Shown here piece after piece: positions 23,421 through 36,800 of a stretch of 64,000 nucleotides of DNA (position 1 is the first letter of the stretch; every line of letters starts with the position of its first letter). The stretch comes from Plecoglossus altivelis (Eukaryota; Chordata; Actinopteri; Osmeriformes; Plecoglossidae), in assembly GCA_036571765.1 (NCBI GenBank), contig BROE01000024.1, positions 3,933,261-3,997,260 of the forward strand, in the 5' to 3' direction. A program made the translations under genes and the position numbers. A model generated the notes under the pieces. It searched no databases. It had not been told where the DNA came from and saw nothing but the letters and a program-made list of their open reading frames with translations.

Positions 23421-24884
23421 TTTATTGCACTGTATAGTGTGACGGTGAGCCAATGGCAGGCTCTTATAAAAGTGTCATTTCATCTTTTTATCATGTGTAC
23501 AAAACAAGTCACACACACTTGTACCGTACAAAATCAACACTATTTACAAACAATGTACACTTACACGCACACGTACACACCGCTTCACATTCTCCTGCTC
23601 TTGCACACACACGCAGACGCACACACACACGTGCACTCGCGCACATAATGCAATGTGTCTCTCAGGACCACACATGCACACAGACAGGACGCTCCTATAA
23701 ATGGTTTCTGGATCACATCAGAAGGTTTTTCTCATCGGAGCGAAAGCCAAGGGCGCGTCTGTCTCCCTCGCTCTGCACACTCTGTCTGGGCCAAACTCTC
23801 CACTGTGGAACCACGAGCTCAAAAAGCAAATCAACACACGCCGTTAATGGAGTTATGGCAATACTCAACTCTGAAACGCATCTCCGTCTTCCAATCTGCG
23901 ATTAAAGCTCGGAGATGCTTAGAGGTAAACAATAAAGTCGAGAAAAAAAAGGTTTATAAAATCATATTAGTGATAATAGCTGATATTGAGCTTCATGTAA
24001 ACAACTTTCTGGGCTCTATGATTCCTTCTTCACCCATCCACCCCCCACCCCCCTCACCCTCCGAAGTGAAATACCGGTCCTAGCTTCAAAGTAAACATCT
24101 CTCTGTCCCCCTCTCCAACGTCTTCTCCTCGGCCGAGAGGAGGAGGCTGCGCTTCTTGACTGAGAGTGTTTGGATACTAGGACTGCGTCTGAACGACCGT
24201 CAGGGCTCCAGATTGTTCATGAGCCCTTCACTCCAGCAAGCTCATGCTGTACACAGACGCATACACACAGACTGGGACACACACGCACACACACGCACGC
24301 AGGGGTGTGGGTAGAGAGACCGTTGGCCAGAGCTACTCCTCTGTCAGATTCAGATTCCTCTTCATATAGATTATTATGTTTATATACAATATTTATATTT
24401 TTGTACAATAATCTGGGTGCCCCTGTTCTATTCAGGTTATACATAACATAATCTTTTAATCTGAAGTTACTCTATTTTATTGGGAAAACTTGATGACGGA
24501 TATATTCCCTGTCCCTCATCCTTTAATGAAAACAACAAGGTGTTGTTGTTCTGTTCCTCAGTACACAGTGTTCCCTAAGGCTTTTGTACAGTGACTCCTC
24601 TTGTCCTGCTCAGGATTTTCGGGGGGTGCAAAAACAGCCATACCTCCACCACATCACAACTCTAAAGACAAGGATAACTTGGACCACACCATATGCAGAT
24701 TCAAAAATACAGTACATCTTGATTTGAAATGAACAACAACAGCGATATACACGCATGGAGGCATCCACACGCATGCTCACAGTCCCTCTCGCAACACACA
24801 CTCTCTCTGTCTCTCACTCTCACACACTCTCACACACACACACTCTCACACACACTCACTCACACACACACACACACACACAGG
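23421..24884 (-). promoter_or_regulatory. dip2c: 3' UTR and poly(A) signal of dip2c
   Basis: The minus strand reads AATAAA at 23426-23421, about 1.46 kb after the stop codon at 24885, with no better signal in between. Most of the interval has low CA content compared with the introns, as expected for UTR sequence. Confidence 0.6.
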
Positions 24885-27790
24885 CTACATGTTGTAGGCC
24901 ACGTAGATGGGATCAAGCTGGTCCTGGAGAAAGCCATCTCGTAGGTGCATGCGTTGCTTCTCCCCGCGAGAGTTGATGGGGATCACCCCGATGTCCGTCA
25001 CCACGACAACACCCACGATGAGATAATGCTCCTCAAGCACCGCCTTCGTCACCATGGGAACCAGATCCAGCGCTTCCTGCTCGGAACCCTCAAGCTCCAC
25101 GACGACCACCAGGAGGTTGGTCCAGGGGAACACAGCGCTAACACACACACACACACACAGGCAGCTGCATGAACTGCTTACAGGTAATCCAGTGTTGTGT
25201 TAGCAGTCGGTGGACAAACTGGACAATTAAACAAAGTACATTTTGTGTGAATGCGAGGTGTGAGTGAGGTGTGTGTCTGTGCGTGAGATGTGAGAAAGGT
25301 GTCTGTACAGTATAAGACCATGCTTCAGGCATGTGTGTGTGTGTGTGCGCGCGTGTGCAAGGTGCCGTGCGAGTGTGTGTTTCTTACCACTCTATGATGC
25401 TCTTGTGGGTGCGGATGACAGAGGTCTCGATATCGATGGGATGGTACCTCATCCCCCTGAGCTCCATGGCTTCCTCCAGAGCCCCCACCACATACAGGGC
25501 ATCGTGCCTCTCTGGGGGGAGGGGGAAGGGGGGAAGAATTAGCTCCTGGTGACTAGAAATTCTCTCCATTAGGAATCTGGCATGTTATGTGCGTGTGGCT
25601 ACTGTGTGTGTGTGCATACAATACCTGGTGATGCAGTATGAGTAAGCATGTGGATAGTTATGGTGTGGAGCGGGGGGAGGGTATACTTGATGTATGTGTG
25701 TGTGGAGGGTATACTTGATGTATGTGTGTGTGGAGGGTATACTTGATGTATGTGTGTGTGTACCTCCGCTGGCATCGGTGAGCTCCGTGCGGCGCAGGAA
25801 GCCCAGGTACCCGGTGCGGGCCCACACCGTCTGGGTGTCCCCGAAGCTGAGCCGGGACGAGAAGTGATCTGACTGGAGCACCTCCTCCCCGTAGCCGCTG
25901 TAGTAGCCGGAGCCATTATGAGCACTGTGTACCCAGATCTGGAGACAGGGAGGGAGAGGGATGACAGAGGGAGTGTTAGTAAGGGAGGGTTTTGGAAAGA
26001 GAGATTAAGAGAGAGGAGGGAGAGAATGATCTCCCGGTATCAATCCCAAATCTGGTTGCGTGTGAGTGTGTGTATGAAGGTGTGTGTATGAAGGTGTGTG
26101 TGTGTGTGTGTGTGTGTGTGCATGCTGACCTCTCCCAAGTGGGAGTCTCCCAGCGGTCCCTTGGTCTCAGGGTTGGCGATGATGATGCGGACTCCAGGTA
26201 AGATCTGAAACAGTCACCATGGTTACAGCCTCCCCATTACATCATGTCTCTGTGCTGTAAATACACAGCTCCTGTTCTCTCTGCTGTACTGTACTGAGCT
26301 GCGCTCTGCTGTGTGTCTAGGTGTGGACACACACAGGAACAGTTAAGGTTTAGAACTCTGGGAGACAGAGTAGGATAATCCTAGTTTACATTTGACCACC
26401 CGGACGAGACCCACCTTTCCAGACTCCATGAGGGGTAGACTGTGAGGGGAGCCCCTCTCCACCAGACGCACCCTAGGAGAGAGATACACACACGCACACA
26501 CACACACACACACACAGTTACACTCACATATCCTGTAACATATAAGCATTTCCTATCCTTACTCAAGCATGGAAAGACAACTGATTGGCTGTTGATGTGA
26601 TTGACAGGCAAACATACCTATCATGTCGCAGGGCTCTCATGTCCACATACACAGTAGTGGGGTCGGGTCCTGACGTTCCCTGTAGCCAATCACCACACAG
26701 ATAGAGCACGTGACCACTAAGTCGACTGTTTTAAACACGCCATCAAATGTGGAGCACACACGCACAAAAACCCAGACCCACGCATACACACACATGAACA
26801 CACACATACATGAGAGACATACAGACACACACAGACACACACAGACATCCACCCCTCCAACACACACCTGCAGACAGATGGCCAGGTTGACCCTGCATCC
26901 GAAGGCGGTGCTGACGGACCGAGGGTGGAGGCCCAGGTCCTTGAAGAGCTTGGAGAAGGAGTGGGTCAGAGACATCCTGGGGCGCTCCTCTGCCACCACC
27001 ACACATGCACGCACCCGGGACAGGTCCAGCCCCCGGGCCTGGGCGGGGCAGACAGAGGGGGAGGGGGAGAGGGGGGAACGACATGGTGGATGAAGAGAAT
27101 AAATCAATATGACTGCTTCTGATTTCATTATATAAACACAGTGATGTGTCATCATCTTGAAAGATGTCAGTGAGTCTGTGTGTGGCATGTGTGTGTGAAT
27201 CAGTATTTTTCCAACTGATTCTGTGGCCAGTCTCCATGGAGATCTGCTGAAAGAACACCACTTAAAATAAACTCAGTCTATCCATCACTGACCAATCACA
27301 ACAGAGGGTTGAGATTCAATAAAACGCCCCCTCAGGCAGTGTCAGTTGAGCAGGTGTGTTAGTGGAGCAGTGTGTAGTCTGTTTTGTGTACGTGTGTGGG
27401 TGTGAGGTATGTGTGTGTGAATAAATATATATAATAAATATATATCATAATATAATAAATGTATGTGTGCGTAAGTGTGTGTTTGAGGTAAATGTGAGTG
27501 TGTGTGCGCGTGACTTTGAGCTCCTACCTTCAGGGCCTCTGTCTGCAGACCAAGGCCCTTGGTGCAGAGCTCCATGACGCTGTAGGAGCAGAAGGTGTCT
27601 CGCACCCGCAGCTGGCTGACGGCCAGGAGCCACAGGGCAGGGTTGGACTCCAGCTCCACTGGGGGGATCAGGATGGACTGGTGCCCCGAGTACACACTGG
27701 AGGGAGGAGGAGGGAGGAGGGGTTAAGACAGAGATGGGTAAGGGTGAAAATATTTGAGACAGAAGTTAGACTAAATGAAATGGGGTGGTT

Positions 27791-27840
<50 letters not shown>

Positions 27841-30800
27841 ACCTGCAGAGGCACCACAGCACGAAGCCCAGGCCACAGTAGGGGTCCAGGCAGATGGCCA
27901 CTTCTCTGGATGGATACAGCTCACACTGCAACTTCACGGACCGACAGAATGCCCCCACTGCATTATGGGACATCTGGACACACATACACACACCCCTTAA
28001 GATTAGAGCACACAGCATACACACAGATACCCATTTGTACACACACATACATGCACACACACGCAGTGTGTGCTTAGTGTACCTGAACTCCAGCCAGCAT
28101 GCCGGTAGTGGACACACTGAAGTCCAGGTAGGCCAGACCGTCTGGGTTGCAGGGCTTGAACAAGGCTGGTGGCTTCTTCTTAGGAAGGTCATCTAGAACA
28201 CACACAAACACGGTTCGATTATTGCATGACGTGAGGTCAGGTTGAGGTCATGTTGAGGTCGTGGTGAGGTCACTGTACCTGTGTCCAGGACGGGAGGCCA
28301 GTTTCTGATGTCGACCGTAGCGACCGCCTCTTTGGACCGCAGGAGCTTACAGATGACCGCTGTGGTCATCACACATGCAGAGCGACTGACCTGGAGATGG
28401 AGAGAGAGATTAGCTGGGCCAGTTCTCTGCGGACATGGATTCTGCTTTCAGCCTGCAGTTGACCTCTCACCTCTACGATCATCTTGACCGTGGGCAGGGT
28501 GGTTGAGATGTTCTGGGGGTGGGGCGGTCGGACCGTGATGGGAACACAGCCGGCGTACAGAGCTCCGTAGAACGCTGCGATCAGGTCAATACCTGCTCAC
28601 CAGGGGAGGGGGGAAGAGGACTGAGCATGTGGAACACTGAACTGTCTGTGAGTGTTAGGGAGAGGACAGGGCTTACCTGGGGGGTAGACCAGAGCCACGT
28701 GGTCCCCCTCCTGCAGACCCCCCCTCTCCAGCAGCAGAGCAGCCACCCTCTCTGCTCTCTTATGCAGCTGCAGACACGTCAGAGAGCTGGACACTGCCCC
28801 CTGCAGGCCGGGAGGAGGAGAGGGAGGGAGGGAGGGGAGCAAGAGGGACGGGGCAAGGGAGGGAGAGAGAGAGGGTCTATGTCTTTGCGCACAGACTTTT
28901 ATAGTCATCTATGTATAGATTCTGGCTGTGTTAGCTTGTGTGTGTGTATATGTGTGTTACCCGGGAGCTGAGCAGGGTGTACAGGATGTGATCTGGAGTG
29001 GTCTGAGCTCTCCACTGCAACACCTCCGACAGGAACAGGAACTGCAACCAGATACGACATCATAACCACGGTCATAATGCTTTGGGAGCTTGATGTGCGT
29101 GTGCGTGCATGCTCGTGCGTACGTGTGTGTTACCTGGTCGTTGTCGTCTGTCTGCCCTAGGTCACGGCCACTAGCCTGAGCGATCCTCTTCCCTGACACC
29201 AGATTACCCACCATCACAGAGGCTGGCCCAATCTCTATACACACACACACACACATATATATATATACAAATATGATAAATTCACACACGTATAAGAGTA
29301 TGATCAATACACAGTGACACACACACACACAGTCACACTCAACAGGCTAGGCCCTACCTGGCTGTTTCTGGCGAGGCTTGGGCAGGTTGGTGACGCAGGT
29401 GTGGGGGCACATGAGGACGTTGCAGGGGTGGAGGGCCCCCTCCAGGTACAGCTGCTTGGTCTCTGACAGGTGGATGCCCCCCAGAGGGGTCTTGGGCAGC
29501 GTGTTGGCGGGCACTAGGGCCAGGCAGAACACACCTACTCCGTGGATGCTGTCTATGGCCTGATCAAACACACACAGTTAGAGGAGTGATTACCTATGCT
29601 GAGATGTGTGTGTGTGTGTCATGTGCATGCGTGTGCTGGAATGTGTGTGCGGTTGCGATCGCGTTAAGGTTGTGGTCACTGTGGGGTCGCGGTTACCTGC
29701 AGCACACGGCTCATCCACTGGAAGCTGTCCTCCTCGGTGGAGTCTGGTCGCTGCTCGGCCACCACCACCATCCTCTCATCCCTCAGCACGTTCACGGAGA
29801 ACACCGCTATCCTGCGAGACCGCAACCGCCGTCAACACGCGGACTGCACGCTTCTGCGGTCAAATACAACCTAACTACCCTGGTCCCTGGGATGCATGTT
29901 CTAGATGTTTCCTTGTAGAAGCTTCCTGCTTCTGCAGAGATTGTTAGCAACCCATTCGTCTGAGTCAAGTGTGTTAGAGTAAGGAAACACTCTGGAACAT
30001 ACATAACAATATTCCAGGAGGATCAGGGTTGAGGAAAGCTGCTGTAGAACATTCTCACCTGTTCTACATGAGCCAGTCAGACCAAACAGATGAGACACCC
30101 TCCCCTTCCACTCACCTGCCCCGGTACACAAACTTCATTGGCTCCACCGCCAGCGCCGTGGCAACGATGTCATCGGCGTTGTGTCTCCGCCCACTGACCA
30201 TGATGAGGCCGTCCATCTTGCCGGAGATGAAGACCAGACCGCCGGGCCCGACAAAGCCCAACAGCCCCGTACGCACGAACGCGTACTCACTCACCAGCCC
30301 CCCGCTGGCGCACACGGGGTATACCTACACACACACACACACACACACACATAAACATATATATATACAGAAAACACACACGTCTCAAACAAACATGCAT
30401 ATTCAAAGGAAAGGTATGTTTCTGTATAATTAGTTATAATGAGTCCAACAGACACACAGAGACAGACACACAGAGACAGACACAGAGAGACAGACACACA
30501 GACAGACACACAGAGACAGACACAGAGAGACAGACACAGAGAGACAGACACACAGAGACAGACACACAGAGATAGACACACAGAGACAGACACAGAGACA
30601 GACACACGTCACCTCACCTCAAAGGTGTTCTTGGTCATGCCTGAGAGTCCGTAGTAGGAGGTTCCACTGGCGATGGAACACACACACAGCTCCCCGATCT
30701 CGTCTGTCCGACACAGCAGAGGAACCCCCTCTGGCTTCACCACACACACCAGGGCTGGAGACACACACACACACACACCACACACACACACAAACACACA

Positions 30801-33800
30801 CACACACACACTTCAGACATTGTCCACAAACCCGTGTCTTCCCCCCCCCTTCTTAAAAGAACATCACCACATGGAAAAAAAGACTCTTCACTGAGCACAG
30901 CCCCCTTCCCTGCCCCCACCTCCAGGCATGACTGTCCCCACGTCCTGCACAGTGAGCACAGACAGGCGCTCCTCTGTGTCCACGCGCACCACCCCATAGC
31001 TCAGCCCCTGCATGGACAGAACCCCTCGACCAGGGGGCTGGCTGCTGTCCTCCACAGGCCTGGTGGGGAGCAAACACACACACACACACAGGCAGGCAGT
31101 AGAGGGAAAGCACAAGTGAGTGCTAAAATATGAGTCTATTGATGATAATAGATGAGAGTGTGTACATTTACGTGGGTGTGTGTGTGAGTGTGTGTGTGTA
31201 CCTCCTGATGGCCACAGTCAGGGCCTCCGGGGAGCTGGCACAGGGACAGATGACCTCTGACCTTAGGCCTTTACTCTGGAACACGTTCAGGAAGGCATCA
31301 CAGGATGAGATAGACCCTGAGAGGAGAGGAGGAGAGGAGGAGAGGAGAGGCAGGCAAGATAAGAGGAGAGAAGTGCAGAGATGAGCGAGCGATCAAATAG
31401 TTCCGAGACGGACAGTGATGAGCGGAGAGATTAAAGATGGACGCTGGCAGCGTGCTGACTCACAGGGGTTAGAGCCATCAGCGACCAGCAGCATTCTCAG
31501 GGAGCTCAGGTTGATGTCCTTCTGGTCCTTATGGGCTACTAGCGCCCAGTGCATATCTCTGGACTTCACACACGCTACCTTGGCTGTAGGAGGCAAGAAC
31601 ACCCACACACACACAGACACACACGGTCTAAGAAATCAAAAATGCGGCAGACGTGTTCAAAACAACAACAAGCTGGGATGATGATTGGCCAGCGGGTGAT
31701 TGATTGACAGGAGGCATGTCTGACCTTTGAACTGGCAGACCTTCTGGATCCAGGAGAGAGGGTTGACCTTCATCAGGGAGTAGGGAACACTGATGACATG
31801 CATCATGTTCATCACACTCTGCAGGGAGGGGGCACAATACACAACCTTTCACTTTTCACCCCCTTCACACACCCGCACACACACACAGACAGCTCAGACT
31901 GACCCCTGACCTCTGAGGGGCGGGACTTACCGTGAGGATGCCATGCCATAGGCCTACATCCTTCTTGAAGTCCAGAACATTCACTATGGTCTCCGCTGTA
32001 GACAGAGAGACGGGGGGAAGGGGGCTGGTTATTGGTGGTGCGAAAGCATGTGTGTGTGTCTGCGTTTGTGTGGATGACGTGTGTGCATGCACATTATGTG
32101 TGTGTGGAGCCTACCTTCGGTGTAGCAGCAAGATTGAGTGAGCGATTGGCAATGTGTTAGCAGAGCAATCCTCATCACAGTCACACCCAGAACACTACCA
32201 TCCTTACACGTCTTATACTGAGAGAGAAGGGGCAGAGAGGAAGAGAGAGAGAGAGAGAGAGAAAGAGGGAGAACGTGAAAGAGAGTGTGGTAGAGGCAGA
32301 AAGAGAGAGAACGATAGGGAGAGAATGAAATGCGAGTGACCGAAAAAAGAGAGGGAGAAGCAGAGAGATAGAGAGGGTGTCAATGCTTCACTGGTGGTTG
32401 TTAAATGACATATCTGAGAGTGTGTGTGTGTGACAGCAGTGTGTGTGTGTGTGTGTGTGTGTTACCTCTATGTATGCTGTGTCGTTGTTTGCATCCTTGA
32501 TATGAGGGAACCAGTCTCTGGGAGGCTTGGACAGGTGCTTAGACTCTGTCACAAACCATAGCAGCTTGGGCCAGCCTGACATCGGAGAGGGAGAGGAAGG
32601 GGGAGAAGAAGAGAGGAGAGGGAGCAAATTAAGATCAGTTCAAACATCTTTGAACTGTAGTGCACACACACACACACACCTCTGAACTGTAGTGCACACA
32701 CACACACACCTCTGAACTGTAGTGCACACAGACACACACACACACACATATTCCTGTAGTGCACACACACACATACACACCTCAGAACTGTAGTGCACAC
32801 ACACACACACACCTCTGAACTGTAGTGCACACACACACACAGACACACACAAATATTCCTGTAGTGCACACACACACATACACACCTCAGAACTGTAGTG
32901 CACACACACACACCTCTGAACTGTAGTGCACACACACACACCTCTGAACTGTGGTATCTCTCCAGTGGCACTCTTGGGGAGACCCTTGTGACAGGCATCA
33001 CTGGTCAGCGCCACGGTAACGCCACAGCTGCCCAATAAGAAGCCGATCTGCTGGCTGCCAGCATCCTATTGGCCACAGCCAATCACATCAGAGTTAAAAA
33101 TGGGACATGACTGGTCATTATAAGCTTATTATCTTAAAACCAAGCACACACTCTCACACACCTTGCGTGTTAGAGGGACCTCGATGGGGACAGGCACCAC
33201 CTCCGCCAGCAGGCAGCCGTAGAAGGCCACCATGAAGGCCACCGGGTCATTGTTGGGGAACACCAGCGCCACCTGCAGGAAGGGAGACACGGCAGGGTTA
33301 CACATACACCAGCAGGAGACGCAGGACACCCTGTCCTAGCAGGGACCCAGGGGGAGGACAGGAGGAGGAGAGAAGGTGTGCGTACCCTGTCCCCTGGACG
33401 GACCATGGGCTCCTGCTTGCTGCCCAGCTTATGGAGGATGTTAAAGGCCAGCTTGATGCTGCGAGACCACAGCTTACCTGTGGAAGACACACACACACCT
33501 CCTGACTGACTGTGTGAAGGTGCGTCAGTGTGTACATGTGTGCGTGTGGGTGAGCGCGTGCTGACCGTATGTGAGCACGTAGAGGGGTTTCCCGGCCGTG
33601 TCCAGGCTGGTCAGACAGGGGGCCTTGGGGGAGATGGTGCCCCAGCGCTGCAGCGCTGCCTCCAGGGAGGGGGGCCAGTTGGTGACCACGCCCAGGGGCT
33701 CCCCACGCACCGCCAGCATCTCAGCCCCCTCTGGGCGGGGCTGTTTAGGGTCTGGCTGCTGGACTGGAGACAGAGACGGAAAAACACACATCACACACAC

Positions 33801-36800
33801 AGAAATGTTATCACGATGGTTACAGCATAGGAATAGAGAGAGCGAGAGAGAAAAAGGAAGAGGGAAAGAGAGAGAGAGAGAGAGCAAGAGGGAAAGAGAG
33901 AGACAGCAAGAGGGAAAGAGAGGAAGCAGACAGCTGGACAGAGACAGGTGGGTTAGAAAGAAGCGTCCAGACCTTCCAGCAGCTCCTCAAAGTCGTCGAC
34001 GAAGAACTCTCTGAGAGGAGGCCTGCGGGGCTGCTTCAACGTGGTCACCAGCTGCTGGATCTTAGCAGACACACGGCTGCTAACTGGAACTCCTGCTCAC
34101 GCACGCGCACACACACACACACACACACAGATAGACACGCACATAAACAAACACATAGACAGGCAAAGAGACAGACACACATGGTAAAACACACACACAG
34201 GATGGAAAGCACATTTGAGAGGAAGGCCACACGTCACACTCGTCCAGATGACCCCGTGCTGAACCTTGACCTCACCATCTCCTGTCTCCATGCGCTCTGC
34301 GTTGCCGTACTTCTGAGTGTTCCTGGCGATGGTGCCCATGTTGCTCATTGGACGCTCTGTGTGGTGGGAGGAGTCAGAAGAGTAGCCAGTCACATCAGGA
34401 GGGGCAGAGTGATTTTCTGAGAGAAGAAAGGAGAGCAGAGAAAGATTGAGAGACAGAGAGAGAGAGGACAGTAAGAGTCAAGGTTGCTGTGTAAGCGTGC
34501 ATGTGAGAGTGTGTGAGAGAGAACTAACCATCTGACTCCAGAGGTGGGGGCCACAGCATGTCAGAGCCAAACTCACAGGAGCGTCGGAGAGACCCCCCGT
34601 TCTCTGACACGCCCAGAGCAGCCTTCCTCTTAAGGGACAGGTGGCCTATACCTGAATATACACACATACACGTTTCTTAAAAGTCAAAAGACACTCAGTG
34701 AAGAAGCAACAGCGTACCGTGGTGTGTACACGTGTGCAGCTAACAGTGGTGTGTGTATGTGTGTGTGCAGCTAACAGTGGTGTGTGTATGTGTGTGTGCA
34801 GCTAACAGTGGTGTGTGTGCGCAGCTTACAGTAGTGTGTGTGCGCAGCTTACAGTGGCGTGTGCAGCTTACAGTGATGTGTGTGTGTATGTGTGTGCAGC
34901 TTACAGTGGTGTCTGTGTGTGTGCAGCTTACCGTGGTGTGTGTGTGTGCAGCTTACCGCGGTGTGTTTGTGTGTACAGCTTACCGTGGTGGCCCTGCATA
35001 TGGTGGGCCTGGCTCAGGTGTGCGTGGGCCAGGTGTGCGTGGGCCAGGTGGGAGTGGGAGAGGTGCGTGTGGGCCAGAGAGTCCGCCAGACGCCCCGCGT
35101 TGCCACTTCCCCCGCTCTGAGTGGACGAGGAGGACGAGGAGGTGGAGCCCAGGTGGGCGGGGCCTAGCGGGGCAGGGCGGCTCATCCAGTGTTCCTCTCC
35201 AGGCCCCGGCTCCTCCTCCGAGCCCGATGACGAGTCAGAGCACAGGGGGGACAGGCCTAGTGAGGGTCAGTAACGCTCAGTGGGTGTGTGAATGGGAGTG
35301 TGTGTGTGTGCGTGAATGCGTGTGTGGCTCACCAGGAGGTGTGTAGGCATCCATGGAGGTCTGCACTACGAGCGAGCGGCGTTTGGAGGGCATGGGCACT
35401 GCCACCTTCCTCTCCACATGCCTAGCCAGCACAGCCTGGACTGCCTCACTGTGGACGTCTAGGGGAGGGGAGATCCACGTAGCATGGCGGGGGAGATGAG
35501 AGAGAGAGATGTAAGAGGAAGAGGAGAGAGAGGGAAAGAGAGAGGGGGAGGAGAGGAAACCGTTCTAGAGTGCGCTCAGGTACTGCTTGTATGTGGACAG
35601 ACGTGCTGCAGGGTGTGTGTAGAACAGGGGAGGAGGCTCAGGGATCTGACAGGAAGTGAGAGCAGGTTGGACGGTAGCGTACCTGATCTGTAGCGCTCAT
35701 CGCGCGTGCCGGAGGTACGCCGCCGGTGGAAGCGAGCGGCGGAAGGGGGGCCGAGGGGGGGCCGGTGAGACATGGGCCCCTCCATACCTAGACAGACAGA
35801 CAGGCAGGCAGACAGACAGCAGGGACAGACAAGTAGACAAACAGGCAAGGCAACATGCATGCAGACATGGAGACAGGCAGACAGACAGACAGACAGGCAG
35901 ACAGACAGACAAACAGAAAAACAAACAGAGATAGTTAGCAAGCAACTGGAATGTTCTAGACGTTGTGAGGATTGCGTCTTTCCACCGACTTATGGACATC
36001 CATATTCAATTCGAGCGACATTGTTTGACACTGGTGTTCATGAATGAATGAATGAATGAATGAGTGTGAGAATGGAGTGAATGAACGGGCATTTGAATGT
36101 CCCGTAAGAACATTCCACTACAGAAGCAGATAGCTGCAGACAGACAGAAGAGCAAGCCTGAACCGAGCCTCCAGGGCAGGTTCCAACATGAGCCCCACAG
36201 AGAGAGAGGGACCTGGGCAGAGCCTGTAAATTTACCTCCAGGATGCGGAATGTAGGCCCTGATCAGCTTAGACCTCTTCTTCTCATAACCCTTCTGAGTG
36301 ATGTCACCTGCGAGAATGAGAGAGAGTGATTGATTGAGTGATAGAGATAGAGAGAGAGACCGGCAAAGGGATAGGGAGAGAGACAGAAATTGAGATACAG
36401 AGAAAGACTGGCCAATAGAGAGAGCAAGACAGAGAGAGACAAGTATAGAGAGAGTGCAGAGAGATACAGAGAGGCAGTGAAAGAAAGAGGAAAGAGAGAC
36501 AGAGTGAGAGTAAAGAGAGAGGGATGTGTGGCGTGAAGTGAAAGGGTCAGCGTCCTGCTAGCTGTGGGGGAGCTAATTAAGGTTTCTCTCTCAGAAAAAG
36601 GGGGAGGAGGGGAGGTTCTGTCTCTGATAGGTCAAACTCTACATGTCAATCAACACCCAGCTGGAGTTTAATGGGGCCTAATAGAAGCTAACAACTTCAC
36701 TGGTCCACAACAAATTGAATCAAACACCATGGAATTGAATTGTTCTGTATCGATCCCCTACGGACATCCGGGATTACCGCAAGACCCAAGCCAAACAGAA

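Noticed and set aside
32640..32960. CRISPR-like regular repeats
   Set aside because: The window is vertebrate; spacers are CA runs of variable length and the repeat derives from an exon end.
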